This document shows, one piece after another, positions 12,035 to 22,218 of a DNA stretch of 64,000 nt. The first letter of the stretch is position 1, and every line of letters begins with the position of its first letter. The notes under the pieces were generated by a model, which saw nothing but the letters and a program-made list of their open reading frames with translations, had not been told where the DNA came from and did no database searches. The stretch is from Todiramphus chloris collaris (taxonomy: Eukaryota; Chordata; Aves; Coraciiformes; Alcedinidae), in assembly GCA_025345505.1 (NCBI GenBank), contig JANVCC010000011.1, positions 4,963,595 through 5,027,594 on the forward strand, given 5' to 3'. A program made the position numbers and the translations under genes.

Positions 12035-12085
12035 GTGGTATGTGGACTTGGGAGTACTGGTGGATGAGAAGCTCAACATGCCATA
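12035..12085 (+). mobile_element. Short CR1 ORF2 scrap
   Basis: The segment matches the CR1 ORF2 block encoding LGVLVDEKLNM ('ttgggagtactggtggatga', 'gaagctcaacatg'), the same block as residues 238-248 of the 12740-14038 frame. Similarity stops soon after. It is isolated and may be what remains of an element broken by later events. Confidence 0.6.
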
Positions 12086-12185
12086 ACATGCCCCACTCTC
12101 ACCACTGGAATGAAACTAGAAACACTGTGACTCAGAAGAGCAGGGCAAGGGTGAGCATAACACGAGGAAAAGGAGTAGAAATTAA

Positions 12186-12345
12186 GATCATAGAATCACA
12201 GAATCATAGAATGGTTTGGGTTGGAAGGCACCTTAAAGATCATCTAGTTCCAATCCCCCTGTCATTGGTGGGGACAGGTTCCACTAGAGCATGTTGCTCG
12301 GAGACCCTCCAACCTAGCCTTGAACACTTCCAGGGAGGGGGCATA
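12186..12345 (-). mobile_element. CR1 LINE 3' end, antisense
   Basis: On the plus strand it begins with the reverse-complemented CR1 tail ('atcatagaatcacagaatca'), then 'ggttgggttggaaggcacct', 'aagatcatctagttccaatc' and 'ccttgaacacttccagggag'. It is the terminal 160 bases of an element inserted in the minus orientation. Confidence 0.93.
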
Positions 12346-12688
12346 TATGTGTAGGTGTAGCAATTTAAACTATATTATTATGATTATTATGGGAACTTTT
12401 TTGCATAGAAGTATTCTTCTGTAATAATTAGATCTAGACTAATAAAGATTAGACAGTTAAGATTTCAATTATACTAACAGTAGATTCTTGGCTTTATATG
12501 TATATATGTATCAGGTAAACTTTTCTCATTAAAAAATATTTTGAGCATACAAAACACAATAGGTCTTAGGACCATCAGAAGGAAAAAACAACTGCACTTT
12601 TACCAAATGTGTCTGAAACAGAGGAGGCACACAATGCTCATTAAAAGTCAAGCTAGAAAAAAGAAGTAGAAGAATATATTAGTGGTTC

Positions 12689-12712
12689 TTTTTTTTTTTT
12701 TTTTTTTTTTTT
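12689..12712 (+). repeat. Poly(T) tract, 24 bases
   Basis: An uninterrupted run of 24 T lies about 45 bases upstream of where CR1 similarity starts. CR1 normally ends in octamers and not poly(A), so this tract probably does not belong to the CR1. Confidence 0.9.
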
Positions 12713-12739
12713 CCTAAGAGTGGAACTTCCCATGCCCCT

Positions 12740-14038
12740 GTGTATCTTAACATGAACTATACGAACTATAAATCAGTCAGTCTCACTTCTGTGCCTGGTA
12801 AGATCGTGGAGCAGATCCTCCTGGAGACACTACTGAGGCAGGTGAATAACAATGAAGTCATTGGCTGTAACCAACATGGCTTCACCAAGGGCAAATCATG
12901 CCTGACTAACCTGGTGGCGTTCTATGACGTCACAACATTAATAGATGGGGGAAGAGCAACCAACGTCATTTACCAGGACCTCAGCAAAGCCTTTGATGCT
13001 GTCCCACATGACATTTTGGTCTCCAATATGGTGAAATATGGGTTTGGTGGATGGACAATTCAGTGGATAAAGAACTGGCTTGATGGCCGCTCCCAAAGAC
13101 TGGTTGTCAATGGGTCGGTATCCAAGTGGAGACCAGTGACAAGTGGAGCCCCTCAAGGATCAGTACTGGGACCAGTCTTGTTTAACATCTTTGTCAGCAA
13201 CATGGACAGGGGCATTGAGTGCACCCTCAGCAAGTTTGCCAATGACACCAAACCATATGGAGCGGCTGACACGCTGGAGGGAAGGGATGCCATCCAGAGG
13301 GACCTTGACAGGCTGGAGAGGTGGGCCCATGAAAACATCATGAAGTTCAACAAGGCCAAATGCAAGATCCTCCATCTGGGTTGGAGCAATCCCAAGCACC
13401 AATGTAGGCTGGGCAGTTACTGGCTTGAGAGCAGCCCTGAAGAAAAGTACCTGGGAGTGCTGGTGGAAGAGAAATTCAACATGAGCCATCAGTGTGCTCT
13501 CACAGCCCAGAGGGACAATCGTATCCTGGGCTGCATCAAGAGAAGCGTGGCCAGCAGGTTGAGGGAGGTGATTCTCCCCCTCTACTTCACTCTTGTGAGA
13601 CCTCACCTGGAGTACTGCGTCCAGTTCTGGAGTCCCTATTACAGGAAGGATATGGACATGCTGGAAGGTGTCCAGAGAAGGGCCACAAGGATGATCAGAG
13701 GGCTGGAGCACCTCCTCTATGAGGACAGACTGAGAGAGTTGGGGTTGTTCAGTCTAGAAAAAAGGTGGCTCTGGAAAGACCTTATTGTGGCCTTCCAGTA
13801 TCTGAAGGGGGCCTACAAGAAAGCTGGGGAGGGACTTTTTAGGCTGTCAGGCAGTGATAGGACTAGAGGGAATGGATTAAAGTTAGAGATAGGTCAATTC
13901 AGATTAGACATTAGGAAGAATTTCTTCACTATGAGGGTGGCGAGACACTGGAACAGGTTTCCCAGAGAGGTGGTGGAAGTCCCGTCCTTGGAAGTTTTTA
14001 AGACCAGGCTGGATGGGGCTCTGAGAAAGCTGCTCTAA
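12740..14038 (+). pseudogene. CR1 ORF2 reverse transcriptase fragment (open frame)
   Basis: The 432-codon frame encodes the C-terminal half of the CR1 ORF2 polyprotein, which in intact elements supplies endonuclease and reverse transcriptase for target-primed reverse transcription. Visible motifs: RT motif A at about residues 77-90 ([12 protein letters not shown], catalytic Asp80), motif [12 protein letters not shown] at 135-145, and motif C at 166-170, which reads FANDT where the family has FADDT. The first aspartate of the catalytic pair is therefore Asn168 (codon AAT at 13241-13243, one G-to-A transition from Asp). The [18 protein letters not shown] and RTRGNG blocks of the C-terminal region follow intact. 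The ATG at 12740 lies just outside CR1 similarity, so it is a chance start. The endonuclease domain is absent and the active site is altered, so I call it a dead remnant, although no stop or frameshift interrupts it. Confidence 0.93.
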
Positions 14039-14175
14039 TGGTGAAACAGGGGGGAGACAGAGACTAAATGATCCGTGTATCAGTGGGAAGTGTCCCTGCT
14101 CATGACAGGGGGGTTGGAACTAGGTGATCTTTAAGATCCCTTCCAACCCTCACAATTCTATGATTCTATGTAGTT
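12757..14175 (+). mobile_element. CR1 LINE, 5'-truncated, best preserved copy
   Basis: This is the longest and least decayed unbroken CR1 in the window, about 1.4 kb in the sense direction. It starts within ORF2 at the 'cagtctcacttctgtgcctg' block (SLTSVPGK), runs through reverse transcriptase and the C-terminal region to a TAA stop at 14036-14038, then a short 3' UTR, and ends with 'attctatgattctatg'. The ORF2 start, endonuclease domain and 5' UTR are missing, so it cannot move by itself. No target-site duplication is evident, which is usual for CR1. Confidence 0.96.
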
Positions 14176-15137
14176 TTTTTCCCATGTGTGGCAAGGAAGT
14201 CAAACATTCCCAAAGTGAAATCCAGTCTCTATCAGGGAGCTTCGTATAGATGATTCTGCCTGGCTGCTTTTACTATAGCTATCAGAAACAATACATCTGG
14301 TCTGGGAAGAATATTCTCCAGATGTCTCTGACACTTCAATAAATTTTTCTTCATCTTAACATATGACAGTAATTAACATATAGACCAAAAATTAAAGTCT
14401 TCATGTTCATCCATCAGGTATGTTTTAATTTGCTCTTTTTATTCTGTCTTCTTACTTTCTACTTTATACCACATAAAACAGGGGCATGAAAAATGCCATT
14501 ACTGGAAGGGAAATATTGCCAAATTTCCCGTACTTAACTTGTAGGAGAATCTAATGCATGCTTTTACTCTCAGTGTATGGATATGGATAACTATGGATAG
14601 CTGCAAAATTGTTGTACAAACTCTTTCAAGGCAGTAAGGCATATATGGTAATGGTAGTATTAGTCTGGGCTTGTTTGAAAAGAACTGTCAGCACCACTTT
14701 AAATTGGACCCTGCATTGTCAAAAGTGTACAAATACTCCAAGTGAAGTGTCTTCAAGATCATGTTTGCTCATCTTTTTGCTGATTCTTCCTTCCCCTGTC
14801 TCTTAGGAAGATTATTCCCTCTTGCCCTTGCACCTCAACTATGGAAACCATCAAAAAACCTCCCTGGAAATGTGGATTTGTCAAGGTCTGCACAGAACTG
14901 GATGAAAGACAATTCATAATCAGTGTCAGGATTCTGTTTTCTTCGCTAACACAGATTTTGTCAATTGCTTCTAAAACAGACAGATAATGACATTAAAAAT
15001 AATATTCCTTTCTAAAGTTAACATATTGGAAATGCATCTATTATTCTTCTATTTTTCTACCATTTGTTTACCTACATGGTTAGCAGTGAATCACTGAACT
15101 GATTTTTTTCAATATATTTGGCAATAAATTGTGTGTT
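14176..15137. other. Unique non-coding DNA between CR1 elements
   Basis: I recognise no gene or repeat here. Confidence 0.5.
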
Positions 15138-15338
15138 CACAGAATCACATGGAGTCACAGAATTGATATGGTTAGAAAAGACCTTCAAGATTATCAAGTC
15201 CAACCATTATCTACTCTACCAGGGACACTACTACATCATGTCCTTGACCACCATATCTAGACAGCTTTTAAATACATCCAGGATGGCAAATCAACACCCT
15301 GGGCAGCCTGTTCCAGTCTTTGATAACCCTTTTGGTAT
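15138..15338 (-). mobile_element. CR1 LINE, 3' segment, split by an LTR
   Basis: This is the antisense CR1 3' end: 'cacagaattgatatggttag', 'agattatcaagtccaaccat', 'ccctgggcagcctgttccag', ending 'tgataacccttttggtat'. The element continues at 16143 after the inserted LTR. Joining the two sides with one copy of GGTAT restores the CR1 order. Confidence 0.92.
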
Positions 15339-16142
15339 TTTCCTGGTTTGAGTGAAAACAGAACTAATTCTGTTCAGTAATTTTACTTTCAGCTCAATTC
15401 TTCTAATTAACTGCACTTTCTGAAGTTAGCAGCCTGTTCTCACAGGCAGTGTCTGCTTCCAGCAGTGACAACACCCCATGTTTAGAGTTACTACCAAGGA
15501 TTGGTATGCAGATCAAGACCACTGCTGGGTCTTGTGTACCACATTGGGGGGTGCAGAAAGTGAAAGGCTGCACCTGCAGGGAGGAGCAGACAGGATGGGT
15601 AACTCTAAACTGACCAACGAGGTATTCCAACCCATATACGCCATATTCAGTTTAGACCTGAGGGATCCAAAGGGCCTCTGGGCTCTTCTCCCCTCTTGGC
15701 CTGCTTTGCCAGCTTTTCCCTGTCTTGGCTTGGGTCCTCTTTCGGTTCCTTCCTCGGAGTACCCAAGGAGGACTCTGTCCGTTTTGCCTTCAATCCGGTC
15801 TGTGTGTTCCTGAACCCAGTACCAGAATCCAGCTCCTGAACACAGCTCCCGTCTGCTGCAGGGCCCAGTCTGGGACTGCCCCGGTGCCTGCACAGCATCA
15901 GTGGTGACGATGATGGAATTACCATCAGGGGGGTTGGGTTCCATACTGGTTTTGTAGATATTTGTATATATTCCATTTTTATAATTATTAATTTCATTGT
16001 CATTAAAGCTGTTCTAGTTTCCTTTTCTACCGCTAAGTCTCTCTCCCTTATTCCCTTACTCTTCTCCTCTAAGGAGGGAGGGGGTTTAACAGAGAGCATC
16101 TGTTATAGGTCTAAGGGGCTGCCCTGACCCTAAAACATGACA
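15339..16142 (+). mobile_element. Solo LTR of an avian endogenous retrovirus (ERVL-like)
   Basis: This is a complete solo LTR of 804 bp. The left end reads TTTCCTGGTTTGAG (the TG dinucleotide has become TT) and the right end is CATGACA. It is flanked by a perfect 5-bp target duplication, GGTAT at 15334-15338 and 16143-16147. Orientation is inferred from the TGTCCTGGTTT start and CATGACA end, which resemble common avian ERVL LTRs, and from an ATTAAA polyadenylation signal at 16002-16007 followed by a pyrimidine-rich stretch like their R/U5. A TATA-like 'gtatatat' lies just upstream near 15964. No retroviral internal region adjoins it. The open frames inside it, such as 15513-15944 on minus, are not genes. 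Confidence 0.9.
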
Positions 16143-16372
16143 GGTATAGATGTTTTTCCTAATGTCCAACCTAAACCTCCTGTGGTGCAACTGGATGCCA
16201 TTTCCTCTCATCCTATCACTTGTGACTTGTGAGAAGAGATCAATGCCCACCTCTCCACAGCCTCCTCTCAGGTAGTTGTAGAGAGTGATGTCTCCCCTCA
16301 GCATCCCTTCCTCAGACTAAACAACCCCAGCTCTTTCAGCCGTTCCTCGTAAGACTTATTCATGAGCCAGGC
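16143..16372 (-). mobile_element. CR1 LINE, 5'-ward segment, split by an LTR
   Basis: The antisense CR1 continues from the other side of the LTR: 'tttttcctaatgtccaacct', 'atttcctctcatcctatcac' (RGN region), 'cctcctctcaggtagttgta', 'gctctttcagccgttcctcg'. It ends near 16372 where the element was 5'-truncated. The wording of this block matches the copies at 38024-38427 and 59253-59681, so the three belong to one subfamily. Confidence 0.92.
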
Positions 16373-19300
16373 TGAAGTCTGTAAACCTTTTTAGTCAGGG
16401 CTCTGTGTCTGATCCCTAGATAATCACAGTCATTTGCAGCTAATAATTTAGGAATATAGATCAAGCATGGGAGGTTTGTTGGTCAAGATGCAGATACCAC
16501 CTGTAGTGATACCAGTGATGGTCAAAACTGAAATTTGCACATTCAAAACATATTCTATAGCTGCTCATATTCTAAACATGCCATGGTTACATTCCTTCAT
16601 GTTAGTTCTTAATTAGTCACCAAACCACTTCTTATCAGGGATTAGTTCAATAGGCAGTTAAAGTTAGCTTCTGATATCAAACTTTGTCCATTTTTTTTAC
16701 TTATAAAAAGCAAAATACTGCAATAGTTTTTCTATAGGGAAAAACTAATTTTTGGGATATAAGTCACAAATTATTTTGAAGGTTTTGTTCAAACTTTAGA
16801 AAGAAAATTCACCTTCAGGCATCACTTAATCACAGGGAAATTTCACTGAAAAAAAGTAGAGCATTTTTTGAAACATAGCTGTTTGAATGTAATAGAGGCA
16901 GCACTGGTGCTGACTGATATACATTGTTAAAGAATTTCATTAAGTCAAGATCTGAAGCATAATATTTCATAAGGAAGCTGAATTTGTTGCAAACGCAATA
17001 GTCATCTTTTCTATAATACATTCAACTTTTCACAAAGAAACCGCCATAGAACAGAATTACTAGAAAGTTCCTTTAAATCTTACCAGGAAGAGAAGCTGTT
17101 CTAATCTCGATGCTTAAAAATGTTTTGTGTTAGGAATCATTCCCTGAAGGCAGTGCACAGAGCACAAAGGATGGTAGAGTTAAACTTCATGTGAAAAACC
17201 TCACTATTTTCCCAATTATTAAAAGAGATGCACATTAATTTTGTATCTTGCCTGTCTGCCAGTTATACCAAATATCAAGCTTTCCAATTTCCTTAGACTA
17301 AAGGAGGAATCAGCATCAAATAATGGTATCCAGGGAAACAAAACAGCCTAGACATGACATTAAGTCCCTGCAGTTAATGTCCAAGCTCCCAGCATAGTGG
17401 TCAGAGACATTAAGCCAGCTGACCCCTCTAAAATAAAATTTCGGGTAATTGCACACCAGCCCACAAAGTTTTCATTCAGAAAGAAAATGAAAGATTGAGT
17501 TTGATAAAACACTCAGTCTAAGAGAATCTGTTGTTTAATAATACATGAAGATGAACCTCTTAAGGATAGTTTAATTTCCCCTAATCTTAGCTGTCTAAAA
17601 TTCAGGTGCAAACCTAATGAAGGATTTCTCTATTACCAGAGAAGAAAGGTTGGTGACTCAGTAGGCAATTTAACCCAACCCAAGTTTGTTGTCATCAGAA
17701 CTCTTCCAGAGTGGAATTCACCGACAGCATAGTGGGATTTGGATTATATGTCCAAGCAGGATGCTACAAAGGAATAAGATTTTTCAAAACTATTCTGGAG
17801 ACAGATTCAGGGATTGAACATTTTCTAAATAAACACCAGCTTTTTAAAAATTTCCATGGAAATATATTTAACAAAATAGCAATTGTAAAGGAATTAGAAA
17901 GGAAATCCAATGATCACAAGTTTTTTATCCTTTGTAGTCTGTTCACTTCAAACCCTGGGTAAATGCAACAAGTGTGTCTCTCCAATTAAGTCAGAAATGC
18001 AAGAATGGAATCCAGCCATCTCTAGTCACATAACGCAATATAAAAGCTATCCAGTCCAAAAGGATCTGTGGAGCATCCTCAACAACCTGTTTCCCTCTGC
18101 ATTTCAGTATATAAGACACCACAAGACAAGTGCAATTTTTCTCGCTGTGTTGCACTGCAATCAGACATGTAAGGGCAGGTGGGGATAGTTGTGAGGAACA
18201 TCTCTAATGGACAGGGCAGGGAAGCTGCTCCTGGGCTTCATTCCTTACTATGGCACTGATATACTAAGTCACTCTTCTTTAAATCCCTTGTTTCCTCATT
18301 ATAAAATAAGTACAGATATATCACTATAGATTGGCAATGCCTCACGGGGGTATTTCTTGCAAGGTACAATTAAGCACTGTCTGTAAAATATATTGTGATA
18401 ATATCCAGGAAGCTGATATATGAAAGCAAAACACCTATATGAAACACCAGGCAGACAAAAAAATTGAATGTTTTATATATGTATTAAAAACAGGTCTTAA
18501 AAAACAAAATGTCTGTTGTCCAAAAGGTAATTCATGCTTCACAGTATATCACCAGTCATTTTCACTTTATTCTGTGTAAAACAAGAAGGGTTTGAATGTA
18601 CAATAAATGTATCATATGCACATTGCTCTAAAGTAATCTGAAACCAGACATCAGGGTTCATCTAATTTGTTAAGAAAACTATTTGTTACCTGTTGGTGTG
18701 AAAATCATGTTTACTGCTTATATTTCCTGAGGCAAAACACAAAGATTCAAAGTTAATTTTCTTTTATAAATAAAACATTGCAAAAAAATCTTCACTGCAT
18801 TGTACTTTGAGCACAGGCTTGAGTGTTGGTGTATGGATGCCATCTACTGGGTAGGCCTTAACTGTAGAAACCTGTAGGGTTTCATTCTCTGCCACATATC
18901 CTTGCAATTCAGCTAAATGCCTACGTATATGCTTCAGAATTCTGAATACATTCCATCTAATGTGGTTTGTTTGGGTTTTTCCCCACTTTCTGGGATGCAG
19001 CATACAAAGCTATATTTCTCTGTCTTCAAAAAATATTGCTGCTATTAAATATGTGATACCTAATGAAACACAACCTTTCCCTCTCAGAAACGCACTAATG
19101 CAGGCAAAGAAACTTGAATAATAATTGTACTGCAAAAAGAAACAAACACATGAATGCTTCAGAAGATTAATACATAAGGCCATTATATTAAAGACAAGCT
19201 CAGTAAATCGTATTTATAATTGTATTTATAAATAATGTGGGTGTGATTTATAAGGCATGAAAATGAGCCCTGTTAAGATGCATGCTGTGTTTATATAGAT

Positions 19301-20750
19301 TGGGAGTCAGCAAAGCTGTTGAACATTTGAGTAATTTTAAGGACCCAATAATTCCATTGATTTGAACCACACTACTCACCAGCTAAAAGCAAAACACATA
19401 CTTCCATGCTCTGAGCAACTGGAACTTTTTATAAGGCAGAATGGTTCCTTTAATGCCAAACTACTCAGCAATACTCACTGAATGGATTATTCTGGGAGAT
19501 TATCCCAAAAAAAAATATTGCTTTAGGTCTTTTACATGGGAAAATGTATCTCTTGACAGCACAAAGGGGAAAGCTGTTTGCAGCCAGCACAGAGCATAGA
19601 AATTTACCATAGTCCACCTGTTTGGAGTGGTCCAATCCAGTGCATCACACCAGCTCCTAATGTGAGCAAAGCTCTCAGACCAAAGGAACGTACTTATGTC
19701 CTAAACTTCTGAGTGTAAATTCAGACATCAAGCAGAATAAGACTCAAGTGTGTATAATGCTAAGTACCTCTGGTAAAATGTCTTCAGCCCTTCAGTGAGA
19801 GAATGGGATCTTAAAACTACCCACATGGCACTCAGTCACTGAAGCCAACCAAGGTCCTAAGTTCAAGAAGTTTTTTCCTTTGGAGATAAGAGGAAATAGT
19901 GAGTTGCATTTCTGTCTGAGTGTAACCAAGTAATTCTCTAAAGGGAGACTAACATAGCCTTGTCAGTACTGAGCAAAGCTGAAGGAATAAAAAGCGGTAA
20001 GACATTGGACATCAAAAAGAAGAGAAATCCTAAAATCACACAGCACTGAGAAAAATCTGAGATGGTCAGTAACACTCAGGCTGGTTTTATAAAGACTAAA
20101 TCTTTGTCTGACAAGCCCACCTGTACTTTTTCAAGGATATAACAGGGAGCAGACAAGGATAACATGCTGGAGGTAATCTAATTTGATTAGAGAGAGTCAT
20201 TTGATGAAGAACTACACAGTAGGATGATAAGTACAGAAAAATTTCACACACTGTCCTTGAATGTTTGGAGGACAGAAAGTCCATTTTAACATGGGGTTAT
20301 GGTCCAAGGGGGAAGGAAATAGCAAATGAAACACCGCTGTAGACTTAAACCTGCTTCCAGAAAAATCACCAGAAAAAAATGCAATGATAGCAAAAATAAA
20401 TCTCTTAAAGGAAATGTACTCTGTGCAGTACAGAAGTCCATGACTGTGACAGAAAAACAACTAATACTTAGACAACTGTATTTGCATACCTATTCTAAAA
20501 AACCCAGAAAATATTCTGAGTTTCAAACATATTCTCTGTTCCCACATGTTCAAAAGTGAATCCATGACATTCTAAAAGAGCTGTACTTTTTCAGAGGGCA
20601 TATGTACTCTGATTTGAACATGAGATAGTCATGAGAGCTGGTAATGCAATAAATGGAACTTCTACACATTTAGACATCAATATGGAAAGAAAAATTATCA
20701 AAATTATCAAAAAGAAGGTTTCTCAAAGTGCTGAATTTGGTAATTTTGTC
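16373..20750. other. Unique AT-rich non-coding DNA
   Basis: I see no gene or mobile element in these 4.4 kb. Two overlapping plus-strand frames near 17711-18188 show no domain and no splice context I trust. Confidence 0.5.
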
Positions 20751-20844
20751 TCATTGGTAAATAGTAGCTCAAAGTGAAAAACAGGTTCTTCCATATTTCT
20801 GAAGGATGATTTCCTGCCAGGGCTAACTGGATCAATTCTGACAA
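20751..20844 (+). repeat. 94-bp direct repeat, copy 1
   Basis: These 94 bases match 21364-21457 in the same orientation without gaps, at 86 of 94 positions. Seven of the eight differences are transitions. The similarity begins and ends sharply. The unit carries no CR1 or LTR signature that I recognise. Confidence 0.9.
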
Positions 20845-21363
20845 TATTGCAGTGTGAAAAAATAGAAAAATAGGTATTTACTTACAAAAATGACCTATAC
20901 AAAGAATATTTACAGAGCTGCCAAAATGTTAAAGGCTGAAGTGAAACAAAATTATATAGCAGGTTCTGAAATAATACTAGAGTCAAACTCAAAAATTAGT
21001 ATTAAATAAGAGGAAAGGTTAGCAAATGTTTTTCACAATGAAGGAGATAGAACACTTTCCTCAGTGTAAGAATCACTGATAATAAAGAAGTTATTTCAGT
21101 ATTTGGAAAAAAATGTGGGTTTTCAGGCCTCACATGTGTCTGTCAGATGAAATGATATTCACCTATAATTACAGTATCACATTGATTAATATGAGTGTCC
21201 GAAGCCTTAGCAGAGATTTCTTTGTCCTGCCACAATAGCAAAGGCATCTTTCTCACTCTACATGATAGTACTCAAAGCAACACTTAACATTTCCATTTTG
21301 AGGATAATCAGAAAATATGAGAAACAGGGAGGAAATAATTCTTCTGATTTTCTCTGCTGTGGC

Positions 21364-21457
21364 TCATTGGTAAATAGTAACTCAAAGTGAAAAGTAGGTT
21401 CTTCCATATTTCTGAAAGATGATTTCCTACTAGGGCTAATTGGATCAATTCAGACAA
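21364..21457 (+). repeat. 94-bp direct repeat, copy 2
   Basis: This is the partner of 20751-20844, offset by exactly 613 bases. The intervening DNA shows no similarity to the flanks, so this is not a simple tandem duplication of a larger block. Confidence 0.9.
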
Positions 21458-22132
21458 AATGAGTTTTCCTCAAAATGGACTGTTGCATCAATGTAATATG
21501 TGGCAATTTTACTGATGCTTTCTGTAGTTCCATTTGATGGATTCCAAAGTGTAACAAAATGAAACTTTGGGATATTTAAACTCACAAAACAGAATAATTT
21601 TCCCACAGTTCAAAACAAAACAAAAAAATGCTATAAGCAAGCCAACTCCATGGTCATAAAAATCCACAAATAATTCTTGGTTTCAGTCTAAACATTCGCA
21701 GTCCCACACATAGATAGTTGCCAATATGAAGTATTTCCTTTCTAAATATTATTAAAACATTTAAAAATAAAAAATAGTGCATTCTGCTTCTATATTAGAT
21801 GCCTTTTTCACTGAAGCAGAGGTTCTTGTCAAATCCACTGGTATAAAGTATCACTTTACATCTTTGTCATTTTGTTTCTTTTAAGAATGTTTCCTTTGAA
21901 ACTTAAACATCTGGTTGTCTTTCTGAAGGCAATTGGCAAAGTCAAGCAGGTAGTTCTATATTCTTTCACACTGATGTTGTGGTCAGCTGGCTAGGGTGAA
22001 TTTGCTTCATGTTTGTCCCCAGCATTTTCTAGTTAGAAGTAGGTGTCTTCCAAATCTTATTCTCTGAACAGTGCATGAGAAAAAAAGATGAGGAGGATCA
22101 GCATGATTTTAATTTTGTTTTAATGTGCCTTT
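21458..22132. other. Unique non-coding DNA
   Basis: No gene or recognised repeat is visible. Confidence 0.5.
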
Positions 22133-22218
22133 AAGATGTCCCTACTCTCTGGAGGGGTGTTGGACTAGATGACCTTTAAAGGTCCTTTCCAACACAAAAC
22201 ATTCTATGATTCTATGAT
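22133..22218 (+). mobile_element. CR1 LINE 3' tip
   Basis: Only the last 85 or so bases of a CR1 are present: 'ggtgttggactagatgacct', 'aaaggtcctttccaacacaa', then the terminal 'attctatgattctatgat'. Confidence 0.93.

Noticed and set aside
13143-13722. Several other frames overlapping the CR1 on both strands, including a 183-codon minus-strand frame
   Set aside because: They are shadows of the well-supported CR1 ORF2 frame.
15513-16099. Overlapping minus-strand frames of 143 and 150 codons
   Set aside because: They lie wholly within the solo LTR at 15339-16142, and the equivalent regions of the other copies do not keep the frame.
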